This document shows, in pieces, positions 1 through 8,131 of a stretch of DNA of 64,000 nucleotides (the stretch's first letter is position 1; each line of letters starts with the position of its first letter). This DNA comes from Methylobacterium sp. Leaf99 (GTDB taxonomy: Bacteria; Pseudomonadota; Alphaproteobacteria; Rhizobiales; Beijerinckiaceae): contig NZ_LMMU01000008.1 in assembly GCF_001422375.1 (NCBI RefSeq), forward strand, positions 262,268 through 326,267, in the 5' to 3' direction. A program made the position numbers and the translations under genes. The notes beneath the pieces are model-generated. The model was not told the origin of the DNA and did no database searches. It saw only the letters and a list, made by a program, of their open reading frames with translations.

Positions 1-82
1 GATGGTGTCGTGTGTGGTCAACAGCGACGCCGACTGGTCGTTCGGCCACGGTCGGGCGCAGTTCCTCACCGGCGAGCTTTGA
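1..82 (+). CDS. 3' end of an unidentified gene (partial)
   Basis: An open frame enters from the left edge and stops with TGA at 80-82. Only about 26 residues are visible, ending in the residues FLTGEL, with no recognisable motif. The stop overlaps the likely TTG start of the next gene (TTGA at 79-82), as expected for translationally coupled genes, which is the main support for calling it real. The product cannot be named from this fragment. Confidence 0.4.
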   Translation, partial: MVSCVVNSDADWSFGHGRAQFLTGEL

Positions 83-414
83 CGCGCGCCCTACCCTGCG
101 CGGCCGGCCCGGACGGCGTGCGCCTCGCCGTCCGGCTCACCCCACGGGCCAGCCGCACCGGCCTCGACGGGCTCGTCGCTGGGGCGGACGGCCGCGTGGC
201 GGTTCAGCTGCGCGTCGCCGCCCCGCCGGTGGAAGGCGCCGCCAACGCGGCGCTCGTCGCCTATCTCGCCGACGCGTTGGATCTGCGGCGCAGCGCCATC
301 CGCATCGTGTCGGGCGAGACGGCGCGCCACAAGACGGTGGCGCTCGCCGGCGATCCGATTGACCTCGAAGGCCGCGTCGCCGCATGGATCGCGGGCGCGG
401 CGGTCCGCGGCTGA
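79..414 (+). CDS. DUF167 / YggU family protein
   Basis: A small cytoplasmic protein of about 111 residues from the DUF167 (YggU) family, whose biochemical role is unknown. The family pattern is clear: a beta-rich N-terminal half (VRLAVRLTPRASRTGLDG), then the conserved PPVEGAANAALVAYLA stretch and a C-terminal segment with SGETARHKTV. A TTG start at 79 overlapping the upstream stop is preferred because it gives family-typical length. A GTG at 10 would add residues lying inside the upstream gene, and a GTG at 118 is the shortest option. DUF167 genes often sit beside yggT genes; here the only yggT is about 63 kb away at the other end of the window. Confidence 0.85.
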   Translation: MTRALPCAAGPDGVRLAVRLTPRASRTGLDGLVAGADGRVAVQLRVAAPPVEGAANAALVAYLADALDLRRSAIRIVSGETARHKTVALAGDPIDLEGRVAAWIAGAAVRG

Positions 415-504
415 TACCCGACCAGGGCCTCGACGATCCGGGATGGACGACGCACCCTGCGCGGACCCTCCCTTGCACTACCCTCTGATCGGCGGAGCGC
501 ACCC

Positions 505-1221
505 GTGACGCAAGACGAACCCAGGAGCGTGTCCCCCGGGCGTCGCTTCGCCTCCGAGCGCATCAACACCGGGGTGCAGACCCTGGCGATCCTCGGCGCC
601 GGGGCCTGGGGCGTCTACACGTTCATCTACGAGGCGCGGATCAAGCCGAGCCTGGAGCCGCCGGCCGTCTCCGTGACGACGGACCTCGTCAAAGCCGGTG
701 AGCGGGACAATCACGTCGCGATCCGCTCGACGGTGACCCGCAAGAACGTCGGCCAGACGGGCGTGCGCGTCCTCGGTCTCGCCTACAACGTCATCGGCAT
801 CCGGGCGCAGTTCGCCGATCGGTCCGCCAAGGCCGGCGACCTCGCCGATGGCCTGGAGGCGAAGGATCGGGTGATCGCGGCCCGCGACTACACGCTCGCT
901 GAGCCCGGAACGGTGATCCTGCGCCAGGGGATGCTCTTCGCCGGGGCCGCACGGGGAGAGGCCAAGCCCTCGGACCTCTACCCCGGTGAAGCGGTCTCGC
1001 GGGATCTGATCGTCTATGCGGACCGCACGCAGTACGACTTCGTGCGCTTCGAGGTCAGCCTCGCCTACGCCAAGGAAGACGACCCGGCGGTGGAGCTCCG
1101 GTTCGACCTGAGCAGCGCGGGCGCCCTGATCCTCACGCCCCGGGCCGATTGCAAGGCCACGCCGGAGGCGTGCAAGCGCCTCAAGACGACGGATTTCGGG
1201 ACGGAATTCTCGCTCTGGTGA
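505..1221 (+). CDS. membrane-anchored hypothetical protein
   Basis: A 238-residue protein with a short N-terminal cytoplasmic stretch, one transmembrane segment at about residues 24-42 and a soluble domain that would lie in the periplasm. The soluble part alternates beta-like segments (for example VSVTTDLVKAG and RFEVSLAYAKEDDP) and contains two cysteines near the C-terminus (in DCKATPEACK), but I recognise no family. The start is GTG with a GGAG-like ribosome site just upstream. Codon use matches the neighbours. It stands alone and converges on csaA. Confidence 0.7.
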   Translation: MTQDEPRSVSPGRRFASERINTGVQTLAILGAGAWGVYTFIYEARIKPSLEPPAVSVTTDLVKAGERDNHVAIRSTVTRKNVGQTGVRVLGLAYNVIGIRAQFADRSAKAGDLADGLEAKDRVIAARDYTLAEPGTVILRQGMLFAGAARGEAKPSDLYPGEAVSRDLIVYADRTQYDFVRFEVSLAYAKEDDPAVELRFDLSSAGALILTPRADCKATPEACKRLKTTDFGTEFSLW

Positions 1222-1259
1222 GCACCCAACGGGATCGCGCGCGTCCCTCGCGACAATCT

Positions 1260-1631
1260 TTAGAACAGGCGGCCGCCATTCGGAACCGGCCGGTCCGGCG
1301 TGAACAGCACCACGGCCCCATCGGCATCGGGAAAGCCCAGGGTCAGCACCTTGGACAGGAACGGCCCGATCCGGCGCGGCGGAAAGTTCACCACCGCGGC
1401 GACCTGCAGTCCGGGCAGATCCTCGGCCCGGTAATGCTCGGTGATCTGCGCGCTCGACCGCTTGCGACCGATGCTGCCGCCGAAATCGATGACGAGCTTC
1501 AAGGCGGGTTTCCGCGCCTCCGGGAACGGGTCGGCCGACACGATGGTGCCGACCCGGATATCGACGGCGAGGAAGTCGTCGAACGCGATGGTCTCGGCCA
1601 CCGGGGCGTCGAGTATGTGGCTGACGTGCAT
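1260..1631 (-). CDS. csaA: CsaA-type tRNA-binding domain protein
   Basis: A 123-residue stand-alone tRNA-binding (EMAP/MetRS C-terminal-like) OB-fold protein. Family hallmarks include FLAVDIRVGTIVSADPFPEA, KLVIDFGG and the C-terminal LTLGFPDADG followed by PDRPVPNG. CsaA proteins are described as export-related chaperones that also bind tRNA; the cellular role here is not established by sequence. The ATG at 1631 is 7 bases beyond the ftrC stop and has GAGG about 5 bases upstream, so the gene appears to be the last member of the ftr operon, an unexpected partner for iron transport. Confidence 0.88.
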   Translation of the reverse strand: MHVSHILDAPVAETIAFDDFLAVDIRVGTIVSADPFPEARKPALKLVIDFGGSIGRKRSSAQITEHYRAEDLPGLQVAAVVNFPPRRIGPFLSKVLTLGFPDADGAVVLFTPDRPVPNGGRLF

Positions 1632-1638
1632 CTGCGCC

Positions 1639-2463
1639 TCAGGCGGTGCGGACCTGCCGGCGCTTGTCCGCCGATGACCATTGCATCAGGGCGACCATCA
1701 CCACGATGGTGCCGACATAGACCACGCCCTGAAGCACGCTCGGCCGGTCGGTGTAGCCGACGAGGGCGTGCAGTACCCGGCCCGCGAGGCTGTCCTCGCG
1801 CAGGAACGCCGCACTGTTCCACAACGGCCGGTCGAGGACGGTGACGACGCCCGCGTTCAGGAGGAACTGGGCGGCCTGCGAGGCGAGGCCGGCGGCGAGG
1901 AAGATGATGAGCGCGCTCGTCACCGAGAATACGTACCGTGTCGGAATCGCCGCGAGGCCGAAATAGCTCACGCCCGACACGGCGGCACCGACGGCGACGC
2001 CGGCCAGGGCCCCGAACTGGATGTCGAGGCCCGAGGTGCCGGACGCGACAAGGCCGTAGAGGAACAGCACGAGTTCGGCGCCTTCCCGCAGGATCGCCGC
2101 ACCGACGACGAGGGCGAGGGCCGCCACGGTGGTCTGGCCGGTGCGGACCTTGTCGCCCGTCGCGCGCAGCTCGCCGGCGAGTTCACGGCCGTGCTTGCTC
2201 ATCCAGGTGTTGTGCCAGATCAGCATCAGCACGGCGACGATGAGCACGGCGGCGTTGAGGATGTCCTGTCCGGCGCCCTCGAAGGCATCGGAGATCTTTT
2301 CCGCGAACAGGGCGATGAGGGCGGCTCCGCCGAGGCCGCCGAGGATGCCGAGGGCGATCCAGCGGCCGCGCCCGGCGATGCCGCGCGTCGCCGCCATGAC
2401 GATGCCGACGATGAGGCCGGCCTCGATGACTTCGCGAAAAGCGATGACGAAAGCGCCGATCAT
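1639..2463 (-). CDS. ftrC: FTR1-family high-affinity iron permease
   Basis: Inner-membrane iron permease of the FTR1/EfeU family, 274 residues with about seven hydrophobic segments. Both REXXE-type iron-binding helices are visible: REVIEAG at residues 10-16 in the first helix and LREGAE at 125-130. The ATG at 2463 is chosen because MIGAFVIAFRE is the canonical family N-terminus; the frame stays open upstream but without family resemblance. It lies 40 bases downstream of the polyferredoxin gene and is followed by csaA. With its neighbours it makes up a complete FtrABCD-type ferrous uptake system as described in Brucella and Bordetella, in the order A-B-D-C. Confidence 0.93.
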   Translation of the reverse strand: MIGAFVIAFREVIEAGLIVGIVMAATRGIAGRGRWIALGILGGLGGAALIALFAEKISDAFEGAGQDILNAAVLIVAVLMLIWHNTWMSKHGRELAGELRATGDKVRTGQTTVAALALVVGAAILREGAELVLFLYGLVASGTSGLDIQFGALAGVAVGAAVSGVSYFGLAAIPTRYVFSVTSALIIFLAAGLASQAAQFLLNAGVVTVLDRPLWNSAAFLREDSLAGRVLHALVGYTDRPSVLQGVVYVGTIVVMVALMQWSSADKRRQVRTA

Positions 2464-2503
2464 GCGCAGAAATCCTTGTGTGCGCGCCGGACGGCCGCGC
2501 GGG

Positions 2504-3916
2504 TTACCAGATCCAGAACAGCAGCACCCAGCCGAACACCGAGAGGCCGCAGGCCGCCGCGATGGCCAGCGTGGTGGCCAGCCGGCGCGCACCGGTCGCG
2601 TAGAGCCCCGACACCCGCCACGCGAGCCACGTGCTCCACAGGCTGCTCCCGAGGAGGAGGCCCGCGCGCAGTTCGGAGACGTAGGGAATGACGAACCCGT
2701 CGCCGCGCAGGAACGTCACGGTGAGGGCCGAGAGCCCGAGGAACACGCCGCAGCCCGCCACCGGGATCAAGGTCTGGGTGAGGTGGTGAAAGCGCGCCCA
2801 CGACCACGCCCCGAGGACCCGCGTTCCCAGCGCCACGAAGCCCGAGAGCGACAGGCCGAGGACGAGGGCCGAGGCGGCGATGTAGGCGAGCAGGAGGACG
2901 CCGTCGAGGAGGCTGAGGACGTCGTTGTGCTCGGGGTAGTTGGTGAGGACGAACCACGGCAGGGTCGTCTCCAGGGGCCAGGAGATCCCGCGCTCGATGA
3001 GCACCGTGGCGAGCCACTGCTTGGCCTCGATGAACCACGGGCTCGACGACCACTGGAACGCGCCCACCGCGAGGCCCATCATGCCGAACAGGATGAGGGC
3101 GGTCTGGTCGAGGCTCGGCTCGGTGCCGGCGACGTTCACGATCTCATGGGTGGGGGAACGGCGGGCGAGGCGCACGGCCCCGCGATAGCCGCTGCAGCGC
3201 CCGCACATGTGGCAGGCCCCGGCCCCGTTCATGGTCTTCACCGGCACCAGGGGCGCGCAGTTGAAGGTTTCTCCCCGGGGCTTCGGCGACGCGCTCCAGG
3301 CGGCGTGATCGACCTGAAAGCTTATGGGGGCGAGCTTGGCCAGCACGGCGAAGACGCCGTTGACGGGGCAGAGGTAGCGGCACCACACCCGCTTGTTGCG
3401 GCCGTAGAGCAGGCCGACGGCGATGGCCGCCACCGTGGAGCCGCCGAGCACGGCGAGGACGGGCTTCGGGTAGCCGTAGACACTGACCATCTGGCCGTAG
3501 ACCGTGGTGCCGGCGAAGGCCACGAACGGCCAGCCGCCCCAGGTGAGCCAGCGCGGCACGGCGCGCCCGAGGCTCCAGCGGCTGGCGAACTCCGTCAGCG
3601 CGCCCTCCGGGCAGAGGATGCCGCACCACGCGCGCCCGACCACCACCATGCTGACCAGTACGAACGGCCACCAGATGCCCCAGAACGCGAACTGGGCGAA
3701 CACGGTCAGGTCGTTCCACAGGTGGGCCGTGCGTCCCGGCAGGGGCAGGAAGGCCGGCACCGCCACGAGGACGAGGTAGACCGCCACGACGATCCACTGG
3801 ATCGTGCGGATGATGCCGCCGTTGCGCTGGAGCCACTGGCCGAGGCCCGCCAGCTTGGCATCGACCCAGGCCTCGCCCGGTGTGATGGAGGCCGATGCCG
3901 CCATGGGGTTCGCCAT
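2504..3916 (-). CDS. ftrD: 4Fe-4S polyferredoxin membrane protein of the iron uptake system
   Basis: A 470-residue integral membrane protein with NapH/CcoG-like cysteine motifs. Pairs occur at C98/C102 (WCGILCP) and C179/C183 (WCRYLCP), followed by a ferredoxin-like cluster at C220, C235, C238 and C241 (CHMCGRC). At least six strongly hydrophobic segments are present. FtrD proteins are proposed to accept electrons from the periplasmic ferroxidation step and return them to the cytoplasm. The ATG at 3916 starts 5 bases after the ftrB stop. The frame is open much further upstream but overlaps ftrB and looks like shadow sequence there. Confidence 0.88.
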   Translation of the reverse strand: MANPMAASASITPGEAWVDAKLAGLGQWLQRNGGIIRTIQWIVVAVYLVLVAVPAFLPLPGRTAHLWNDLTVFAQFAFWGIWWPFVLVSMVVVGRAWCGILCPEGALTEFASRWSLGRAVPRWLTWGGWPFVAFAGTTVYGQMVSVYGYPKPVLAVLGGSTVAAIAVGLLYGRNKRVWCRYLCPVNGVFAVLAKLAPISFQVDHAAWSASPKPRGETFNCAPLVPVKTMNGAGACHMCGRCSGYRGAVRLARRSPTHEIVNVAGTEPSLDQTALILFGMMGLAVGAFQWSSSPWFIEAKQWLATVLIERGISWPLETTLPWFVLTNYPEHNDVLSLLDGVLLLAYIAASALVLGLSLSGFVALGTRVLGAWSWARFHHLTQTLIPVAGCGVFLGLSALTVTFLRGDGFVIPYVSELRAGLLLGSSLWSTWLAWRVSGLYATGARRLATTLAIAAACGLSVFGWVLLFWIW

Positions 3917-3921
3917 TCGGA

Positions 3922-4263
3922 CTACTTCGCCACGAGGGTGGCTTTGGACTCCGGGTGGAAGTCGTCGAACACGTCGTAGCGGCCGGGATCGATGGTGCGG
4001 AACACGATGGACGAGGTGGCGCCGGCCGCGAGCGCCTTCTCGCGCTTGAGTTCGGTGCTCTCGAACTCGACGGGGCTCTTGCCCGTGTTGGTGATCTCGA
4101 GCTTGAACCGGGTGTTGGCCGGGACCTCGATGATCTCGGGGATGATCGCCCCGTCGCGCATCTCGACCTTGATGACGGGCAGTTCTTCGGCGAGGGCCGG
4201 CCACCCGAGCGCCAGGGTGCCGGCCGTCAGCGCGGCGGCGAGCAGGTGCGACGGGCGGGCCAC
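3922..4263 (-). CDS. ftrB: periplasmic cupredoxin-like iron-uptake protein
   Basis: A 113-residue exported protein. A signal peptide (about 24 residues ending in ALA before EELPVIK) is followed by a single cupredoxin-type beta domain with FKLEITNTGKSPVEFEST and DDFHPES. FtrB homologues are thought to assist Fe(II) oxidation at the permease. No cysteine is present, so this is not a classical blue-copper site. A GTG at 4263, two bases after the ftrA stop, gives a proper signal peptide; starting upstream would add arginine-rich shadow sequence. Confidence 0.85.
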   Translation of the reverse strand: MARPSHLLAAALTAGTLALGWPALAEELPVIKVEMRDGAIIPEIIEVPANTRFKLEITNTGKSPVEFESTELKREKALAAGATSSIVFRTIDPGRYDVFDDFHPESKATLVAK

Positions 4264-4265
4264 GC

Positions 4266-4823
4266 TCAGTACGCGCCCTTCTTGCCGATGCCCGCGAAGG
4301 TGAAGTCCTGGGTCACGTCGAACGGCTTGAACCACTCGGCGACGCCGGTCTCCTTGTCGACGTGGCGGCCGAAATGCTGGCCCGCGCCGGGGGGCGCCAC
4401 AGTAAGCCTGAGGCGGTAGCGGCCGGGACCCGACAGCTTGACGTTGTCGCCGTAATGCGGGCCGTCATTGGCCACCATGGGCATCAGGGAGCCGGTGACC
4501 TTCGGCCCCGTGGCGGCCTCGCCCTCCAGCTTCGTCAGCTCGAAGGACACGGCGAGGGACGGCACCCAATCGCCCTCGGCGAAACCGTTGCGGTTGTCCT
4601 TGGCGGCGCGGATGTCGGCCTCGAGGTGCAGGTCGGATGCCGCTGCGGCGCGCATCATGTCCGGCGGGTCCATCTCGATGGGCTGGAGATAAACGGCGGC
4701 GACCTCCAGGCCGTTCTGAATCACGTGCGGGCCGATGGGCGTCTCCTTCGCGAGGGCGGGAAGGACCGCACCCGCCGTGAGGAAGCCGGCGAGGAGAAGG
4801 GACGGAAGCAATCTTGCGGTCAT
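4266..4823 (-). CDS. ftrA: P19/Tpd-type periplasmic iron-binding protein
   Basis: First gene of the ftr operon. It encodes a 185-residue periplasmic protein of the P19/Tpd family, which binds copper and ferrous iron and hands iron to the FTR1 permease. Visible features are a signal peptide ending near VLPALA, the strand GLEVAAVYLQPIEMDPP carrying conserved Glu and Met, LHLEADIRAAKDNRNGF, and a His-containing GPHYGDN segment. ATG at 4823 gives the most compact signal peptide; an in-frame ATG at 4838 is an alternative. A possible iron-responsive element lies 78-94 bases upstream. Confidence 0.9.
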   Translation of the reverse strand: MTARLLPSLLLAGFLTAGAVLPALAKETPIGPHVIQNGLEVAAVYLQPIEMDPPDMMRAAAASDLHLEADIRAAKDNRNGFAEGDWVPSLAVSFELTKLEGEAATGPKVTGSLMPMVANDGPHYGDNVKLSGPGRYRLRLTVAPPGAGQHFGRHVDKETGVAEWFKPFDVTQDFTFAGIGKKGAY

Positions 4824-4900
4824 GGGAGTCTCGCGCATGGTCTAGAGCGCGTAGACCAGCCGCGAAGGCAAGCAAAGAGGCTTCTTCGTCACATTACCAC

Positions 4901-4917
4901 ATCGGAATCGTTCTAAG
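4901..4917. promoter_or_regulatory. possible Irr/Fur-type iron-control site upstream of ftrA
   Basis: The minus strand reads CTTAGAACGATTCCGAT. The core GAATCGTTC (4905-4913, plus strand) has the GAA-N3-TTC geometry of the rhizobial Irr iron control element, with one good half-site (TTAGAA) and one degenerate half. It lies about 80 bases upstream of ftrA, where an iron-responsive operator would be expected. No footprint or alignment supports it. Confidence 0.35.
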
Positions 4918-5005
4918 TCGGGGGTTGCCTCGATTTTCTGAAGCAAAGCTTGTCCCGAACTCTATCTATTGGTTCCTGATCTTGCGAGCGCACAACAGAT
5001 GGCGA

Positions 5006-6382
5006 TCATGCGCCCTGGCGTACCGGACAGGGCAGCCCTGTCTCCACGGCTGGGGAAAACGTCCGCGCGGTCAGGCCGGGATAGGCCAGGGCCTGACCGA
5101 TGCCGCGGCCGCCGAGCAGAAGCAGGAACGCGGCCCAGAGGCCGGCATTGCCGAACCCGAGGGCGTGGAACGCCAGCAGGGCGACGCCGTAGGTGCCGGA
5201 CGCCGCGATCATCAGGTTGCGCATGGCCCGGGTCCAGGTGGCACCGATGTAGATGCCGTCGAAGGCGAAGGGCAGTGCGGCGACGAGCGGCGCCAGGGCC
5301 GCCGGAACGAGGTAGGCCCGCGCCGTCTCGCGGACCTCCGGGTTCGTCGTCACGGCGTCGATGAAGAGGCCGCCCGTCACGAGGAACAGGCCCGCGATGG
5401 CGGCCCCGAAGGCGAGACACCAGGCCAGGCTCAGGCGCGCGGCGCGGCGGAAACCCGCCTCGTCGCGGGCGCCCACGGCCTGCCCGCACAGGGTCTCGGC
5501 GGCGGTGGCGAAGCCGTCGAGGAAGAAGCCGCCGATCATGAACAGATTCCACAGGACGGCGTTGGCGGCGAGGACCACGTCGCCCGAGCGCGCGCCGAGG
5601 GCCGAGAACGCGGCGATGCAGGCGACCAGCAGCAGGGTCCGGATCATCACGTCGGCGTTGACGCTGAGCATCCGGGCGAGCGCCAGGGGATCGGCGACGA
5701 TTCTCCACGGCACCGCGAAGGGGTGCGAGCCGAGGCGGGCGAGGAGGAAGAGGCCGAGTCCGGCGCCGGCCGCCTCGGCGAGCAAGGTGGCGAGCCCGGC
5801 ACCCGCGACGCTCATGCCCGCACCGAGCACCAGCGCGAGGGTGAGGGCGATGTTGACGCAGTTGATGGCGATCTGGAGCACGAGCCCGAGATCCGTGCGG
5901 CCGCGTCCCAGAACGGAGCCGAGGATGGCGTAGTTCGCGAGCGTGAAGGGCGCCGCGAAGATGCGGATGTGGAAATAGTCCGACAGCCCGGCGATCACCG
6001 CCGGGCTGGCACCGCTCAGGGCGAAGGCACCCCGCCCGATGGGGCCCTGCAGGATCACGATGACGGCGCCGACCAGGAGGCCGGCGGCGAGCGCCCGCGC
6101 CAGGGTCCGGTCGACCTCCGCCCCGTCGCGGGCACCCACCGCCTGCGCGGTCAGGCCGGCGGTGGCCATGCGCAGGGAGCCGAACGACCAGAAGATCGCG
6201 TCGAAGATCACGGCCCCCAGCGCCATGGCGCCGAGGAGCGCGGCGTCGCCGAGCCGCCCGATCACGGCCGCGCCGACGAAGCCGAGCAGCGGCGTCGTCA
6301 CGTTGGCGACCGTCATCGGCAGGGCCAACGTCAGAACGCGCCGGCTCGTGGCCGGTGCCGGATGGGCGCCGCGAACGTTCAT
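5006..6382 (-). CDS. MATE-family (DinF-like) efflux transporter
   Basis: A 458-residue integral membrane protein with about twelve hydrophobic segments in two homologous halves, typical of the multidrug and toxin extrusion family. N-terminal LTLALPMTVANVTTPLLGFV and the repeated AQAVGARDGAEVDR / GQAVGARDEAGFRR signatures (one in each half) match the DinF-type branch. It probably uses H+ or Na+ antiport; the substrate is unknown. ATG 6382 is preferred over GTG 6388 because GAAGG lies 7 bases upstream. It follows the DUF971 gene by 10 bases, so the two are probably cotranscribed. Confidence 0.88.
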   Translation of the reverse strand: MNVRGAHPAPATSRRVLTLALPMTVANVTTPLLGFVGAAVIGRLGDAALLGAMALGAVIFDAIFWSFGSLRMATAGLTAQAVGARDGAEVDRTLARALAAGLLVGAVIVILQGPIGRGAFALSGASPAVIAGLSDYFHIRIFAAPFTLANYAILGSVLGRGRTDLGLVLQIAINCVNIALTLALVLGAGMSVAGAGLATLLAEAAGAGLGLFLLARLGSHPFAVPWRIVADPLALARMLSVNADVMIRTLLLVACIAAFSALGARSGDVVLAANAVLWNLFMIGGFFLDGFATAAETLCGQAVGARDEAGFRRAARLSLAWCLAFGAAIAGLFLVTGGLFIDAVTTNPEVRETARAYLVPAALAPLVAALPFAFDGIYIGATWTRAMRNLMIAASGTYGVALLAFHALGFGNAGLWAAFLLLLGGRGIGQALAYPGLTARTFSPAVETGLPCPVRQGA

Positions 6383-6392
6383 CGGCACGCCT

Positions 6393-6860
6393 TCAGTGGC
6401 AGCCGCATCCGGTGCCGCAACTGCCGCCGCCCGAAGTCTCTGTTGGATTTCCGGTCGGCTTCTTGGCCGGTCGCACGGCCGGATCGCGCGACAGGCCGCG
6501 CTCTTCCAGCTCCGACAGGTAGGTCGCCCAGCGGTTCCGGTATTCGCGGCCGAGGTCGTACAGGTAGCCCCAGCCGAACAGGCCGGTGTCGTGCATGTCG
6601 TCGAAGGTGAGCTTGACGGCGTAGTTGCCCACGGGTTCGACGTTGAGGATCGCGACCTCGCGCTTGCCGCCGATCACCTTGCGCTCGGCCGGGGAATGGC
6701 CCTGGACCTCGGCGGACGGGCTCGACACCCGCAGGTACTCCGCCGGCAGGGTGAAGCGCCCGCCATCCTCGAAGGCGACGATGAGGCTGCGCTTGTCGCC
6801 GGACAGCCGGATTTCCGTAGGCCAACGCTCGGCGACGGCAGCGACGGTCTGTTGGTCCAT
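6393..6860 (-). CDS. DUF971 (GBBH-like N-terminal) protein with Cys-rich tail
   Basis: A 155-residue protein. Residues about 10-115 form a DUF971 domain ([51 protein letters not shown]), the fold also found at the N-terminus of gamma-butyrobetaine hydroxylase. The extreme C-terminus is CGTGCGCH (C148, C152, C154, H155) after a short Ser/Thr-Gly linker and could bind a metal or iron-sulphur cluster. DUF971 proteins are often linked with iron-sulphur/Mrp functions, but no reaction can be assigned. It is divergent from moaA, with about 158 bases between the start codons. Confidence 0.85.
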   Translation of the reverse strand: MDQQTVAAVAERWPTEIRLSGDKRSLIVAFEDGGRFTLPAEYLRVSSPSAEVQGHSPAERKVIGGKREVAILNVEPVGNYAVKLTFDDMHDTGLFGWGYLYDLGREYRNRWATYLSELEERGLSRDPAVRPAKKPTGNPTETSGGGSCGTGCGCH

Positions 6861-7018
6861 GGCTGGCTCCTGAAGAGGGGGCGTGGTCCCACGTGCGGAC
6901 GCGTCGCCCCGGTGCGCGCTTGCCCACGGGGGTGCAAGACCTCATATGCGTCTTCATGCTAGGTTCGTCACGCGACCAAACGCCAGTGCTTTCCCAAGAC
7001 CAGAGTACAGAGTCCCGC

Positions 7019-8056
7019 ATGTGGGGTCCCCGCACCGTCGACGCTCCCGTGACGCCCGTTGCCGCGCCGCTGATCGACCCGTTCCAGCGGGCGATCACGT
7101 ACCTGCGCATCTCGGTGACGGATCGCTGTGACCTGCGTTGCGTCTACTGCATGTCCGAGGACATGAACTTCCTGCCGAAGCGCGACCTGCTCAGCCTCGA
7201 GGAACTCGACCGCCTGTGCGCCGTGTTCATCGGGCGCGGGGTCCGCAAGCTTCGCATCACCGGCGGCGAGCCCCTGGTGCGGCGCGATATCATGCACCTG
7301 TTCCGCCGCCTGTCGCGCCACCTCGGCACGGGGGCGCTGGAGGAGCTGACCATGACGACGAACGGGACGCAGCTCGGTCGCTTCGCGCCCGAACTCGCCG
7401 ACCTCGGCGTCAGACGCGTCAATGTCTCCCTCGACACCCTCGATCCGGCCAAGTTCAAGGCCGTGACCCGGCGCGGCGATCTCAAGGTGGTGCTCGACGG
7501 GATCGCGGCGGCGCAACGGGCCGGCATCAAGGTCAAGATCAACGCCGTGGCGCTGAAGGGCGTCAACGAGGACGAACTCGCTGACATGATCGCCTGGGCG
7601 CACGGCGACGGCATGGACATGACCCTCATCGAGGTCATGCCCCTCGGCGAGATCGAGGGCGACCGCACCGACCAGTTCCTGCCCCTCTCCGTGGCCCGCG
7701 CGCGCCTCGAACAGCGCTACACCCTGATCCCCCTGCCCGACCGCACGGGCGGCCCGGCCCGCTACGTGCGGGTCGCCGAGACCGGCGGGCGCCTCGGCTT
7801 CATCACGCCGCTCACCCACAATTTCTGCGAGAGCTGCAACCGCGTGCGCCTCACCTGCACGGGGCAGCTCTACATGTGCCTCGGCCAGGAGGATGCGGCG
7901 GATCTCCGCGCGGCGTTGCGGGCCTCGCCCGACGACGCCCTGGTGACCCAGGCGGTGGTGGGTGCCATCGCCCGCAAGCCCAAGGGCCACGACTTCGTCA
8001 TCGAGCGGGCACGACCGGCGGCGGTGCCGCGCCACATGAGCGTCACCGGCGGCTGA
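7019..8056 (+). CDS. moaA: GTP 3',8-cyclase MoaA (molybdenum cofactor)
   Basis: Radical-SAM enzyme for the first step of molybdenum cofactor synthesis, converting GTP to (8S)-3',8-cyclo-7,8-dihydroGTP. Both 4Fe-4S motifs are intact: C37/C41/C44 (CDLRCVYC) and C270/C273/C287 ([11 protein letters not shown] with a later YMC). The C-terminus ends in the functionally important Gly-Gly. ATG 7019 gives the usual 345 residues; upstream in-frame starts add unrelated sequence in the divergent promoter. No other moa gene is nearby. Confidence 0.95.
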   Translation: MWGPRTVDAPVTPVAAPLIDPFQRAITYLRISVTDRCDLRCVYCMSEDMNFLPKRDLLSLEELDRLCAVFIGRGVRKLRITGGEPLVRRDIMHLFRRLSRHLGTGALEELTMTTNGTQLGRFAPELADLGVRRVNVSLDTLDPAKFKAVTRRGDLKVVLDGIAAAQRAGIKVKINAVALKGVNEDELADMIAWAHGDGMDMTLIEVMPLGEIEGDRTDQFLPLSVARARLEQRYTLIPLPDRTGGPARYVRVAETGGRLGFITPLTHNFCESCNRVRLTCTGQLYMCLGQEDAADLRAALRASPDDALVTQAVVGAIARKPKGHDFVIERARPAAVPRHMSVTGG

Positions 8057-8131
8057 CCGCCCTGCCGGTTTGACCCCTTGGCCGAGCCCACCTAGACCGC
8101 CGTTCATTCTGAACTTAGACGGTGGAGACGG

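Noticed and set aside
2129..3979. A 616-residue plus-strand open frame across ftrC and ftrD
   Set aside because: Antisense shadow of two clear membrane-protein genes. The product is dominated by Arg, Glu and His with no recognisable motif.
4814..6610. A 598-residue plus-strand open frame across the MATE gene
   Set aside because: Antisense shadow of the MATE exporter and the DUF971 gene, with low-complexity Glu/Gly/Arg-rich translation.
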